From assembly GCF_006716305.1 (NCBI RefSeq), contig NZ_VFOU01000004.1:124001-188000 (forward strand): DNA of 64,000 nucleotides, written 5' to 3'. The notes under the pieces are model-generated. The model saw only the letters and a list, made by a program, of their open reading frames with translations. It made no database searches and was not told where the DNA came from. The number at the start of each line of letters is the position of its first letter. Position 1 is the stretch's first letter. Shown one piece after another: positions 1 through 9,578 of the stretch. Source of the DNA: Enteractinococcus coprophilus. GTDB taxonomy: Bacteria > Actinomycetota > Actinomycetes > Actinomycetales > Micrococcaceae. Made by a program: the position numbers and the translations under genes.

Positions 1-2986
1 TGAGGTCCACCACATAGGCCCGCCCGTCGGCATCCATTTCGACTCGGTCCATAATACCGTTGAGTTGCACTTTTACTTCGTCAAAATCCAGCTCAACCGT
101 CACCCGGTATTCAGTCGCAACGAGCTGGCGTGGGCCGAATGTTTCAGCGGTCTTACCCCGACCGGTCTGATAGCCTGCCCGCATACCTGAGACGTACTCG
201 TAGTAATACTCCAGGGTACGTTTGGCCTTGGCATAAAGGGCATCATATTCCCACCCGGGTTCGATACCGGCCTCGGCGGCCAGCACCGGAAACTTTTCTT
301 TGAGCTCTGTGAACATCTCCCCCACGTCGGCGTCGGGGAATTTTTCAGCAATCGCGTGGATAAAGGTTCCAGTTGCAGCGGCTGGGTGGGTTCCGGCCGT
401 CGAGATTTGATAAATGAACCACTGCAGTGGTGATTCAACGGCTGTTTCCACCGTCGATGGGGATAACCGGACTCGATTGGGTACCCCGTGTTCATCGATC
501 CCGTGGATCGGAGACGTCGTTGATAAATCAACTAATCCCCACCAGTGGTCTGGTTCCGCAGGCGCGATCCCCCCGTCGGCGAGTACTGCGAGCGCACTGG
601 CGGCTTGGTTGGCTTGGGTGTGTAAAGCTTCGACTTCGGTAGAGTCAGCGGCTTGTAGAAGTTTTCGTTCGGTTTCTTCTAGCGTGCGGCGCAGGTGGAT
701 GACTAGGCCATCGGCCGTCAGTGGCGTAGCGACCGTTGTGTAGGGGCGTGCGGGTTCGTCATCCGTGGGTTTCCAGGGAGCAAGGCGTTCGATAAACATT
801 GAGGGTTGATGATCTGCGTCAGCCACGGCGGTACCGATCAGACGACGGCGAGCCCGCGAAATCGCGGCGGCAAAGGTGCGCAATTCATCGTGGCGCACCT
901 GAGCGATGCGTTCGTTGATGGGTTGTTGTCCGGCAGTGCCGGTGACTTCTTCGACGAGTTCTTGGGTGTGTAACAGCTGACCGCGCAATCGGGTGTTTGG
1001 CCAGACGCCTTCTTGAACTCCCACCACAAAAACCGTGTCCCAGTCGCGTCCGGCGGCGGTCGTGGGGGTCAGGACCGAGACTCCGGCCTGTCCTGCACGT
1101 GCCGAGAGAGTATCCATCGGCAGGTCTTGTTCTGCTAGGTATTGGGTGAAACCAAGTGCTGTTTGGCCGGGGAATTGCACAACGTAGCGTTCTGCCGCTT
1201 CAAAAAGCGCAACCACAGTATCGAGGTCACGGTTGGCACGAACCGATGCATTTGGATCATCGGATAAGGCCTGTTGTTCCCACACGTTGCCGACGTCTGG
1301 CAAGGCAATTTCCCAGCCTGCCCACAACACCATTTCAGCCGAAGCCTGTTCTTCGATGGTGGCTTTCACCATCGCGGCGAGCATGCGCCCGATCCGTATA
1401 GCCCCTGCAGCATATCGAGGCAGCCGCCGATCCGTATCCAAGCCCAGGAGTTCAGGTGCCCCACCAGGGTTCGACACCAAGAGGTCAAGTAGATGTGTGG
1501 AGTCTCGAGTGCCAGAAGCATCGCGTTCTACTGCCAATAGCCGACGGCGCAGATTGCGAAGCTCTAATGGTGTGGAGTTTCCGTAGCGTCCGGTGATCAA
1601 CCAGTGTAAGTCCGCTGGGTCTAAGCCGGTGGCTGTTTCGGCTCCGCCATGGGCAACCGCATCGGCCGCAGCGGTCAGCACCAGCAATGGTGCAGCGGCC
1701 GGCTGCTGATTGAGCATCACTTCTGAAATAGACCGCACAACCGGGATCGTTTCTGTCTCTAGTGCGGTAGCAACTTCAGCAACTTTGGCCGAGGTACGCG
1801 CCAAAACTGCCATGTCTTCGAATTCGACCCCGTGTCGGTGATGCAGTTCGAGTATTTGCTGGACGATAAATAGGTGCTCTTGGACCGGTGAGGCCAATCG
1901 GTGCACGGCCACCACGTCGTCATGGTCTGCGGCACTGAGATTGGAGCGCGCATCTGGCAGACCACCGATGGCCGGAATACGTCCCACTGTCCGCTGATAG
2001 GCTCCATGCAACTCAGTGCCGAGACGATATCCGGTGTCTAATGTCACGGTAGTTGCATCCGGGGCTAATATCTCGGGCCAGTTCACTAAGGCTTGCGGGC
2101 GAGCACCACGGAATCCTTGGACGGTGGTGTCTGGGTTCAGGGTGATGACAATATCGCGGTTTGACCCGATGAGTTGGACGAGCCGGTGGATGGCGGGGGT
2201 TGCGTCTTGGAAGTCGTCGATGATGATGTGTTTGATGCGCTGTGTTTCTGCGGCCGCAAAATCTGGGTTGGCTTCCCACAGTTTGACCGCAGCAGTGATC
2301 AGGCCTGAGGGATCATAGGCATCAGCACCCGATAGATCGAGCACATCGCGGTAGTCCTGCAAGATAGTTGCAGCCGCAACCCATTCGGTTCGACCGTTCG
2401 TTCTACCGAGAATTTGAAGATCACCGGGTTCGATACCGTATTCAGCGCAACGGTCGATCAGTTCGCGCAATTCGTGACGCAATCCCCGTAAACCTACCGC
2501 CTGCTTCAGGCTTTCAGGCCATTCCATGGTCAACTGCGGATCAGTCACATAGCCCTCGATCAGTTCAGCAATCAACCGGTCCTGTTCAGCACCGGCCAGA
2601 AGGCGTGGCGTAGCGCCTTCTGCTTCTCGGATCCGATGGATGAGGTCAAAGGCATAGGAAGAAAAAGACCGGACGGGAGTCTCTGCGCGAGAATCAACCG
2701 ATTCATGATTCAAACGCGCTGTGAGGTAGTCGCGCAGCTGCGCTGCACCGGTTCGAGTATTAGTTAAAAACAATACCTCGTTGGTGGCCACACCTGCGGT
2801 GATCTTAGCAACCGCATATTCCACCGCAGTGGTCGTTTTTCCAGTGCCGGGGCCACCCAAGACCAGCATCGGACCGTGTCCGGTCGGCTGGTGGACTACC
2901 CTTTGCTGGTGGGCATCTAGAACAGGAGCAGGACGATAGAGGTTTCTAGGCCGAAGCAGTCGCGGAGTTGACACCATAACTTCCAT
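1..2986 (-). CDS. AdnA-like UvrD/REP helicase-nuclease (3' end of gene outside window)
   Basis: Superfamily I DNA helicase joined to a RecB-type nuclease, the layout of actinobacterial AdnA, which works with AdnB to resect DNA double-strand breaks. Reading the complement gives about 995 codons without a stop. Near the N-terminus is a Walker A loop GGPGTGKTTT (about 2840-2870). The Walker B position reads IIIDDFQD (about 2215-2235), with Asp where active UvrD enzymes have Glu. A later VFVVGVQEGVWP stretch is a UvrD motif. The last residues seen, GIMDRVE followed by VVDL, begin the PD-(D/E)XK nuclease core. The start could be ATG 2986 or ATG 2977. AdnB would be expected downstream, outside the window. 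Helicase assignment is firm; AdnA rather than another UvrD-nuclease is inference. Confidence 0.8.
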   Translation of the reverse strand, partial: MEVMVSTPRLLRPRNLYRPAPVLDAHQQRVVHQPTGHGPMLVLGGPGTGKTTTAVEYAVAKITAGVATNEVLFLTNTRTGAAQLRDYLTARLNHESVDSRAETPVRSFSSYAFDLIHRIREAEGATPRLLAGAEQDRLIAELIEGYVTDPQLTMEWPESLKQAVGLRGLRHELRELIDRCAEYGIEPGDLQILGRTNGRTEWVAAATILQDYRDVLDLSGADAYDPSGLITAAVKLWEANPDFAAAETQRIKHIIIDDFQDATPAIHRLVQLIGSNRDIVITLNPDTTVQGFRGARPQALVNWPEILAPDATTVTLDTGYRLGTELHGAYQRTVGRIPAIGGLPDARSNLSAADHDDVVAVHRLASPVQEHLFIVQQILELHHRHGVEFEDMAVLARTSAKVAEVATALETETIPVVRSISEVMLNQQPAAAPLLVLTAAADAVAHGGAETATGLDPADLHWLITGRYGNSTPLELRNLRRRLLAVERDASGTRDSTHLLDLLVSNPGGAPELLGLDTDRRLPRYAAGAIRIGRMLAAMVKATIEEQASAEMVLWAGWEIALPDVGNVWEQQALSDDPNASVRANRDLDTVVALFEAAERYVVQFPGQTALGFTQYLAEQDLPMDTLSARAGQAGVSVLTPTTAAGRDWDTVFVVGVQEGVWPNTRLRGQLLHTQELVEEVTGTAGQQPINERIAQVRHDELRTFAAAISRARRRLIGTAVADADHQPSMFIERLAPWKPTDDEPARPYTTVATPLTADGLVIHLRRTLEETERKLLQAADSTEVEALHTQANQAASALAVLADGGIAPAEPDHWWGLVDLSTTSPIHGIDEHGVPNRVRLSPSTVETAVESPLQWFIYQISTAGTHPAAATGTFIHAIAEKFPDADVGEMFTELKEKFPVLAAEAGIEPGWEYDALYAKAKRTLEYYYEYVSGMRAGYQTGRGKTAETFGPRQLVATEYRVTVELDFDEVKVQLNGIMDRVEMDADGRAYVVDL

Positions 2987-3085
2987 TGAACCACTTTTAC
3001 CGACAGCGGGTGACAACTTCTCCACAGACCGGTTGACAATCCCCAGGCAGTTTAGTTCTGACGTGGCAGCAGGTATTTTGGAAAC

Positions 3086-3835
3086 ATGACGACTGCGGCA
3101 AGCGTACTGACAATCCCCGGGCCTGATGAACCCTGGCACACGGGGACGTTGCTAGGGTTTGATTTAGAAACCACTGGCAAGAACCCCCATACCGCGCGCA
3201 CCGTCACGGCTTCTCTGGTGCTACTCGACCCGGAGGGCACCGTGCGAGCTCATGCCGAGTGGCTCGTAGATCCCGGTGTGGAAATTCCCGCAGAAGCTGC
3301 CGCTGTCCATGGAATCAGCACCGAATATGCCCGGGAATACGGAATGGACGCGACCACGGGAGTTAGCGAAATCGTCGCAACGCTCACCGACTTTATGTAT
3401 CACCGCGTTCCAATTATCGCCTATAACGGCGTGTATGACTTCACGGTCCTCAGCGCGGAAATGGGGCGACGTAACATGGGAGATTTCGCAGTGGCAGGGG
3501 TTGTCGATCCCTATGTCTTAGATAAGCATGTTGATACCTTCCGGAAAGGCAAACGCACCCTGGAAGCAGTATGCGAGCTGTACGATGTCACGCTTGATCA
3601 GGCCCACACCTCCTTGGCAGATTCGGTAGCTGCTGTCCAAGTGGCTCAGGCTCTGGTCGCGAAATTCCCCAGTCATTTCGATGTCCCCTTAGAGACCATT
3701 TTCAACCAGCAGATCCGTTGGAAAGCGGCTCAAGCGGCCAGCTTCGAGCAATTCTTGCGCCGAAAGAACCCGGGAGCTACGGTGTCCCGGGAGTGGCCCG
3801 TCGAAAAACTTTCGGTACCAGACTCAGTCGGTTAA
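3086..3835 (+). CDS. DnaQ-like 3'-5' exonuclease
   Basis: DEDD-family 3'-5' exonuclease resembling the epsilon subunit of DNA polymerase III, 249 residues. The Exo I motif FDLETTG lies near residue 28, an ExoII-like segment AYNGVYDF near residue 113, and the ExoIII motif with HTSLADS near residue 175, supplying the acidic metal ligands and the histidine of the DEDDh type. It has no BRCT, UvrC-like or polymerase domain. It is transcribed away from the AdnA-like gene across about 100 bases, so both may use promoters in that gap. In Micrococcales such stand-alone proteins are usually annotated as exonucleases; whether this one proofreads for DnaE or acts in repair cannot be told from sequence. 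Confidence 0.85.
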   Translation: MTTAASVLTIPGPDEPWHTGTLLGFDLETTGKNPHTARTVTASLVLLDPEGTVRAHAEWLVDPGVEIPAEAAAVHGISTEYAREYGMDATTGVSEIVATLTDFMYHRVPIIAYNGVYDFTVLSAEMGRRNMGDFAVAGVVDPYVLDKHVDTFRKGKRTLEAVCELYDVTLDQAHTSLADSVAAVQVAQALVAKFPSHFDVPLETIFNQQIRWKAAQAASFEQFLRRKNPGATVSREWPVEKLSVPDSVG

Positions 3836-3982
3836 AACCCCTCGACAATGCGCAGACTCAAGAAAGTACACGATACCTATCGTTATGGGTAGATGACAGA
3901 TCTAGGACGAGTTCCTTTCGGTTCTGCCCTACCCGAGGTCACCAGACGTTACAATTTGTTCATTGTGTCGTAAACTTCGAGA

Positions 3983-4015
3983 TGTGAGTCACAGCGCTTT
4001 CAAGTAATGTGACTC
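3983..4015. promoter_or_regulatory. Inverted repeat upstream of the peptide-transporter operon
   Basis: GAGTCACA at 3986-3993 is matched by its exact complement TGTGACTC at 4008-4015, 14 bases apart. The first half sits in an 11-base palindrome TGTGAGTCACA (3983-3993). It lies 70-100 bases before the lipoprotein start, a plausible place for an operator. The binding protein is unknown. Confidence 0.35.
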
Positions 4016-4086
4016 ATACTTTGCGTTGAAATAACAACCTCGCGCAACATCAACTGCTTGCATTTAACCTTGAACGGAGATCCCGG

Positions 4087-5703
4087 ATGCAACCCAAACG
4101 GATACTCAAATACGTTGGAGCACTTTCAGTCGCAGCCCTTGCTTTTACTGCATGTGGCGGCGGAGATGACGCCGCTGGCGGTAGCGCCGACGGAGAGATG
4201 GTCATCAATGCTCATGGCACTGAACCACAAAACCCACTGGTCCCGACCAACACGAACGAAGTCGGCGGTGGACACATTGTCGATGCTATCTTTGCTGGTC
4301 TCGTGTCATACGCGACCGATGGTTCGACTGAAATGGAAGTCGCCGAATCGATCGAATCCGAAGACAACTTGACCTGGACCATCAAGCTCAAAGACGGCTG
4401 GACTTTCTCAGATGGCACCCCGGTCACAGCGAACTCGTTCGTTGATGCCTGGAACTATGGCGCCAATCCAGATAATGCCCAGCTGAACGCGTACTTCTTC
4501 AACCCTATCGAAGGAACAGACGAAGAAGGCAACAGCACCGATGGCGAAACCCTATCCGGTCTTGAGGTCGTCGATGACCTGACCTTTGAAGTGACGTTGA
4601 AGGAACCAGCATCTGACTTCCCAGATCGTCTGGGGTACTCCGCATACTTCCCACTGCCAGAAGTTGCATTCGAAGATATGGAAGCTTTTGGCGAGAAACC
4701 GGTTTCCAACGGCCCATACGTTCTGGAGGAATGGAACCACGACGTGGAAGCCGTCCTATCAACTAATCCTGATTATGAGGGGAACCGCACGCCGCAAAAC
4801 GACGGTCTGATTTTCAAGTTCTACACCGATCCTGATGCGGCATACACCGATGTCCAGTCGGGCGTGGTGGATGTTATGGATCAGGTCCCACCGTCTGCGA
4901 TTTCCACCTTCCAAGATGATGACAGCATCCAGGCTTTCGCTGAGCCGGGTTCGGTCAATGGCACCATCACCATTCCTAGTCGCCTCGAGCACTTCGGTGA
5001 TGATGAAGAGGGACAGCTGCGGCGTCAAGCCATTTCCAAGGCGATCGACCGCGAGGCCGTCACGTCAACCATTTTCGATGACACGTACACTCCAGCGACC
5101 GATTTCTCCAGTCCGTTGATGCCGGACTTCACGGAGGACGTCGAAGGCGCGGATGTGCTGGAATTCGATGCTGATGAAGCTAAAGAGCTCTGGGCACAAG
5201 CCGATGAGATCAACGAGTTCACCGGCAGCTTCGAGCTGTCCTACAACGCTGACGGCGCTGGAAACCGCGAATGGGTCGAAGCAGTCACCAACCAGATTCG
5301 CGAAAACCTCGAAATCGAGGCCGAACCCAACGCGTTTGCAGCGTTTGCTGAATTCCGTGAACTGATCACGAACCGCGAGTTGGATACCGCATTCCGTACC
5401 GGTTGGCAGCCAGACTACCCATCGGTTTACAACTACATTGCACCGACCTTCGGCACCGGAGCTGGTGCTAACGACGGCGACTACTCAAACCCAGATTTCG
5501 ACCAGGCGCTACGCGAAGCCGCTGCGGCCGAAGATGACGCAACACGAGCAGAGCACCTGGCAGACGCCCAGGCTATCCTGATGGAAGATCTGCCTGCGAT
5601 TCCACTCTGGAACCGTGACGCGATCGCCATCGCGGCGCAAGGAGTTGAAGGTGTACAGGTCAACTGGCAGAATCAGCCAGAGTACTACCTTGTCACTAAA
5701 TAA
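4087..5703 (+). CDS. Peptide ABC transporter substrate-binding lipoprotein (OppA/DppA family)
   Basis: Extracellular solute-binding protein, family 5, delivering peptides (or a related ligand such as nickel chelates or opines) to the permease encoded just downstream. 538 residues, the usual family length. The N-terminus has two basic residues, a hydrophobic stretch and a lipobox ending FTAC at residue 23, followed by Gly and Asp-rich sequence, so it should be lipid-anchored outside the membrane. Family signatures include LKDGWTFSDGTPVTA near residue 100. The mature part is very acidic, common in salt-tolerant bacteria. A purine-rich GGAGAT precedes the ATG. First gene of a four-gene operon; an inverted repeat upstream may regulate it. 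Peptide specificity is inferred from family only. Confidence 0.9.
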   Translation: MQPKRILKYVGALSVAALAFTACGGGDDAAGGSADGEMVINAHGTEPQNPLVPTNTNEVGGGHIVDAIFAGLVSYATDGSTEMEVAESIESEDNLTWTIKLKDGWTFSDGTPVTANSFVDAWNYGANPDNAQLNAYFFNPIEGTDEEGNSTDGETLSGLEVVDDLTFEVTLKEPASDFPDRLGYSAYFPLPEVAFEDMEAFGEKPVSNGPYVLEEWNHDVEAVLSTNPDYEGNRTPQNDGLIFKFYTDPDAAYTDVQSGVVDVMDQVPPSAISTFQDDDSIQAFAEPGSVNGTITIPSRLEHFGDDEEGQLRRQAISKAIDREAVTSTIFDDTYTPATDFSSPLMPDFTEDVEGADVLEFDADEAKELWAQADEINEFTGSFELSYNADGAGNREWVEAVTNQIRENLEIEAEPNAFAAFAEFRELITNRELDTAFRTGWQPDYPSVYNYIAPTFGTGAGANDGDYSNPDFDQALREAAAAEDDATRAEHLADAQAILMEDLPAIPLWNRDAIAIAAQGVEGVQVNWQNQPEYYLVTK

Positions 5704-5738
5704 CTCAATAGTCACACCATAATTTACGACGATTGAAT

Positions 5739-5779
5739 CATGACTGTGACCGCCGAGAACCTCGGCGGTCACAGTCATG
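5739..5779 (+). repeat. Perfect 19-bp stem-loop between binding-protein and permease genes
   Basis: Arms 5739-5757 and 5761-5779 are exact complements around a 3-base loop. No T-tract follows and the operon continues, so it is more likely an mRNA-stabilising or partial-termination element that raises binding-protein output over permease output, a common arrangement in ABC importers. Confidence 0.7.
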
Positions 5780-5840
5780 TTCATCCAACTTCTAGGTCGC
5801 GTCACTCACGAGGTGGCATGACAAAAATTCGAGGTATAGC

Positions 5841-6767
5841 ATGTGGCGTTACATCGTCCGCCGACTGCTCCAGACCATCCCGGTCATCCTGGGAGCCACA
5901 CTGCTCATCTATGCGCTAGTGTTCCTCCAGCCGGGAGACCCCATTGTGGCTCTCTTTGGCGAAAAGCCGGTCTCAGAAGCAGCAAGAGCGCAACTTGAAG
6001 CTCAATACAATCTTGATAAACCTTTCATCGTCCAGTGGCTTCTCTTCCTCAAAGGTGCCCTGGTTGGCGATTTTGGAACCTCCTACTCGGGTCAGCCCGT
6101 CTCCGATCTCATTGCACGGTCTCTACCGGTCACTTTCCAGTTAGCTTTCATGGCGATGATCATCGAAGCCATCCTGGGGGTCGTCGCTGGTTTTTATGCC
6201 GGCCTGCGCCGCGGTCATATCTTTGATTCGACGATGTTGGTCGTGTCTCTGGTCGTCATCGCGATTCCGATTTTCGTCCTCGGCTTCGCACTCCAACTCA
6301 TTTTCGGGGTGCAACTGCAATGGGTTCCACCAACGGTAGGTTCAGCAACGACCTTCACCAACTTGCTGCTGCCAGCAGTGGTCTTGGGGTTGGTTTCGTT
6401 TGCCTACGTTTTGCGTTTGACGCGCACATCCGTCATTGAAAACCTCACTGCAGATCACGTCCGCACGGCCCGTGCACACGGTGTGCCCGACGGAGTCGTG
6501 AACCGCCGCCATGTGCTGCGTAACTCTCTGATCCCCGTCGTAACCTTCTTGGGCGCTGATCTCGGCGCGCTCATGGCTGGCGCCGTCGTCACCGAGGGAA
6601 TTTTCAACATCAACGGCATCGGCAACTTGGCCTATCAGGCTATTTTGCGAGGCGAAAACCCCACGGTCGTATCCGTGGTCACGATTATGGTTCTCATCTA
6701 CGTGGTCGCCAGCCTGTTAGTTGACCTGCTCTACGCTGCTTTAGATCCGAGGATTCGATATGCATAA
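5841..6767 (+). CDS. Peptide ABC transporter permease, DppB/OppB type
   Basis: First membrane subunit of the importer, 308 residues. It starts MWRYIVRRLLQTIPV, the classic DppB N-terminus, and carries about six membrane segments. The EAA loop that contacts the ATPase is visible around residues 205-225 (RTARAHGVPDGVV, followed by HVLRNSLIP). GAGGTA precedes the ATG by a normal distance. Its end overlaps the dppC-type gene by 8 bases, so the two are translationally coupled. It should pair with the next gene to form the channel and take substrate from the lipoprotein encoded upstream. Specificity within the peptide/nickel family is not decidable by eye. Confidence 0.92.
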   Translation: MWRYIVRRLLQTIPVILGATLLIYALVFLQPGDPIVALFGEKPVSEAARAQLEAQYNLDKPFIVQWLLFLKGALVGDFGTSYSGQPVSDLIARSLPVTFQLAFMAMIIEAILGVVAGFYAGLRRGHIFDSTMLVVSLVVIAIPIFVLGFALQLIFGVQLQWVPPTVGSATTFTNLLLPAVVLGLVSFAYVLRLTRTSVIENLTADHVRTARAHGVPDGVVNRRHVLRNSLIPVVTFLGADLGALMAGAVVTEGIFNINGIGNLAYQAILRGENPTVVSVVTIMVLIYVVASLLVDLLYAALDPRIRYA

Positions 6768-7734
6768 CCACACGCCACAACCTGGACAAGAACGCTTCGT
6801 GGCCCCGGCCATTGACACTGAGCTACCCACAGCCGTCGACGTGGACACCTCGCATCCGCCAGAAAGCCAGTGGAAACAAGCGTGGAAATCGTTGCGTAGC
6901 AACTGGATCTTCTGGTTTTCGGCCATCTTATTACTGCTGGTGCTTGTTGTCGTCTGTTTTCCTACCCTGTTTACTTCCGTCGACCCGCGCTCAGCGGATT
7001 TATCCAATAGCCTGGGCAAACCACAACCTGGTCATATCTTCGGGTTTGATCGCCAAGGGTATGACGTGTTTGCACGGACCATTCACGGCGCGCGAGCCTC
7101 GGTGATCATCGGATTGTTGACCACCCTCATCGTGACCATCGTTGGACTGCTCACCGGCGCTATTGCTGGATTCTTCGGAGGTTGGGTCGACACGATTATC
7201 TCCCGTGCGGCTGACATATTCTTTGCGATCCCGCTCCTGTTGGCAGCAATCGTTGGACTGTCGGCGCTGAATAATGTGTGGCCTAACCGAGGGTATTGGG
7301 GCGGTGTGAGCGCCGTAGTTATCGCCCTGGCTGTCTTCGGTTGGCCCCAAATCACTCGTATCGCACGCGGGGCTGTCATGGAAATTAAAAACCTGGAATT
7401 CGTTGATGCCGCGCGCTCACTGGGTGCATCCAAGTGGCGTAACTTGTTTACCCACATCATTCCCAACGCTCTGCCACCGGTCATTGTGACCGCCACAGTG
7501 TCGCTGGGCGTGTACATCGTTGCAGAAGCGACCTTGTCGTTCCTGGGGATTGGCCTTCCACCATCGGTGGTGTCATGGGGTAACGATATTGCTGCCGCCC
7601 AGCCGCAGGTACGTTCCGGCGATAACTTGCACGTGCTGTTCTTCCCTGCCGGTGCGCTCGCAATGACGGTGCTGAGCTTCATGTTGCTGGGTGACGCCGT
7701 CCGCGATGCACTGGATCCGAAAGCGAGAAAATAA
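6760..7734 (+). CDS. Peptide ABC transporter permease, DppC/OppC type
   Basis: Second membrane subunit, 324 residues. A cytoplasmic N-terminal tail of about 50 residues, longer than the minimum for the family, precedes the OppC_N segment WKSLRSNWIFWFSAILLL. Further features are the conserved FGFDRQGYDVFARTIHGAR region near residue 90 and the EAA loop DAARSLGASKWR near residue 210 that docks on the ATPase, then TLSFLGIGLPP. ATG 6760 overlaps the end of the preceding permease gene; the stop at 7732-7734 directly abuts the ATG of the fused ATPase. Together with the DppB-type subunit it forms the transmembrane pore. Confidence 0.92.
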   Translation: MHNHTPQPGQERFVAPAIDTELPTAVDVDTSHPPESQWKQAWKSLRSNWIFWFSAILLLLVLVVVCFPTLFTSVDPRSADLSNSLGKPQPGHIFGFDRQGYDVFARTIHGARASVIIGLLTTLIVTIVGLLTGAIAGFFGGWVDTIISRAADIFFAIPLLLAAIVGLSALNNVWPNRGYWGGVSAVVIALAVFGWPQITRIARGAVMEIKNLEFVDAARSLGASKWRNLFTHIIPNALPPVIVTATVSLGVYIVAEATLSFLGIGLPPSVVSWGNDIAAAQPQVRSGDNLHVLFFPAGALAMTVLSFMLLGDAVRDALDPKARK

Positions 7735-9408
7735 ATGACACAACCACTGTTAGAAGTCAGCGACCTACACATCGATTTCAGTGTTGATAAACGCAGCGTC
7801 AACGCCGTTCGTGGTCTGAATATGACCATTTATCCGGGCCAGACGGTCGCCATCGTTGGTGAGTCCGGGTCCGGAAAGTCCACGACCGCTCATGCGATCA
7901 TCGACCTGCTACCCGGTACCGGGAAGGTGACCCAAGGATCCATTCGATACGAAGGCACCGACCTGGTGAAGCTACCAGCACGCAAACGCCGTGGCTACCG
8001 TGGCTCACATATCGGTCTGGTTCCTCAGGACCCGCTGTCGAACCTGAACCCCCTGTATAAAGTTGGCGCTCAGATCCGTGAGGTTCTAGAGGTCAATAAT
8101 GTGGCCAAAGGCAAAGCTGCAGACGCCCGGGTCGTCGAGCTGCTAGAAGAGGCCGGACTACCCGATGCAAAACGTCGCGCACAGCAGTACCCCCATGAGT
8201 TCTCCGGTGGTATGCGTCAGCGCGCATTGATCGCCGCTGGACTGGCAGCCCGGCCAAAATTACTCATTGCTGACGAACCGACCTCCGCACTCGATGTAAC
8301 AGTCCAAAAACAGATCCTGGACCATCTTGATGACCTGACATCCGAACTCGGGGTCGCGGTCTTGCTGATTACACACGACCTGGGATTGGCCGCCGAGCGT
8401 GCCGACCACCTCGTGGTGATGTACAAGGGCGAAGTTGTCGAATCGGGCCCCGCGCTTGCGATTCTGCAGGATCCACAACACCCGTATTCCAAACGGTTGA
8501 TTAATGCCGCGCCGTCTTTGCAATCAGAACGTGTGTCAGCGCAGGAACGCACAGCGATACGTCGAGCTGCTCAGGAACACGTGAGCGAAGAGACCGAAGT
8601 CGATGTGGAAACCCCGGCCATGCAGATCCAAAGCCTGACCAAGGTGTTCAAACTGCCGGGTAAAGGGTTTTCCAAAACCGATCTGATTGCAGCCCAACAG
8701 GTCAGTTTCGACCTAGCACGGGGTACGACAACCGCCTTAGTTGGCGAATCGGGCTCCGGAAAATCCACCGTGGCACGCATGGTCCTCGGGCTGGAAACCC
8801 CCACGGAAGGTCACGTGTATTTCGATGGTGTGGATATTTCCACGATCACGTCACGAGATCAGCAGCTGAAATTCCGACGTCGTATTCAACCGGTCTTCCA
8901 GAACCCGTATGCCTCCTTGGACCCGATGTTTTCAATCTATGAGGCCATCGAAGAACCGCTTGTGGTGCATCAGGTGGGATCTAAGACTGAGCGTGAAGAG
9001 CGAGTTCGCACGCTACTCGATCAGGTCTCCTTACCGCACACGGTTATGAACCGGTATCCCAATGAGCTCTCCGGCGGTCAGCGGCAACGCGTTGCCATTG
9101 CTCGGGCGCTAGCGCTGAACCCTGAAGTCCTCGTGCTAGATGAGGCGGTATCGGCACTGGATGTGCTGGTACAGGACCAAATCCTGCAGCTGCTCAACGA
9201 CCTGCAGGTTGAGCTGGGACTGTCTTATCTGTTCATCACCCATGACCTGGCAGTCGTTCGTCAGATTGCCGATGACGTCCTGGTAATGCAGGGCGGCAGA
9301 GTCGTAGAACAAGCTGATGCCAACAGTATCTTCAACAACCCGCAAGAGCCTTACACACAAAAATTACTCGCAGCTATTCCGGGACGGGACATTCCCTTAG
9401 CAGGCTAA
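7735..9408 (+). CDS. Fused two-domain peptide ABC transporter ATPase (DppD-DppF)
   Basis: Energises the importer. Both ATPases, separate proteins in Escherichia coli, are joined in one 557-residue chain. Domain 1: Walker A GESGSGKST near residue 43, signature FSGGMRQR, Walker B LLIADEP. Domain 2: Walker A GESGSGKST near residue 337, signature LSGGQRQR, Walker B LVLDEA. Each domain ends with the oligopeptide-family C-terminal extension (HPYSKRLINAAP in domain 1, EPYTQKLLAAIPG in domain 2). A linker of roughly 40 residues rich in Glu joins them. The ATG immediately follows the TAA of the permease gene. Such fusions are frequent in actinobacteria. A hairpin terminator follows. Confidence 0.93.
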   Translation: MTQPLLEVSDLHIDFSVDKRSVNAVRGLNMTIYPGQTVAIVGESGSGKSTTAHAIIDLLPGTGKVTQGSIRYEGTDLVKLPARKRRGYRGSHIGLVPQDPLSNLNPLYKVGAQIREVLEVNNVAKGKAADARVVELLEEAGLPDAKRRAQQYPHEFSGGMRQRALIAAGLAARPKLLIADEPTSALDVTVQKQILDHLDDLTSELGVAVLLITHDLGLAAERADHLVVMYKGEVVESGPALAILQDPQHPYSKRLINAAPSLQSERVSAQERTAIRRAAQEHVSEETEVDVETPAMQIQSLTKVFKLPGKGFSKTDLIAAQQVSFDLARGTTTALVGESGSGKSTVARMVLGLETPTEGHVYFDGVDISTITSRDQQLKFRRRIQPVFQNPYASLDPMFSIYEAIEEPLVVHQVGSKTEREERVRTLLDQVSLPHTVMNRYPNELSGGQRQRVAIARALALNPEVLVLDEAVSALDVLVQDQILQLLNDLQVELGLSYLFITHDLAVVRQIADDVLVMQGGRVVEQADANSIFNNPQEPYTQKLLAAIPGRDIPLAG

Positions 9409-9423
9409 ATGTTCGATTGTGCG

Positions 9424-9456
9424 CTGGCCCCTGAATGACATTACTTCAGGGGCCAG
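9424..9456. terminator. Stem-loop terminator after the peptide-transporter operon
   Basis: Perfect 12-bp arms (9424-9435 and 9445-9456) around a 9-base loop, 15 bases after the ATPase stop. The T-tract is weak, so termination could be incomplete. Confidence 0.65.
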
Positions 9457-9578
9457 TTGCGTACGACCCCGCAGTGTGATTTCTCTATGTGAGGGGCATA
9501 TACGGGGATATTGCTGCCGTCCAATTCGTTGAGGTCATGGTGGCGCAACGGCTTGCACAAAGCGTCGTGCACTCTGCC

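Noticed and set aside
5739-5779. Calling the perfect stem-loop a terminator
   Set aside because: No T-tract follows and three cotranscribed transporter genes lie downstream.
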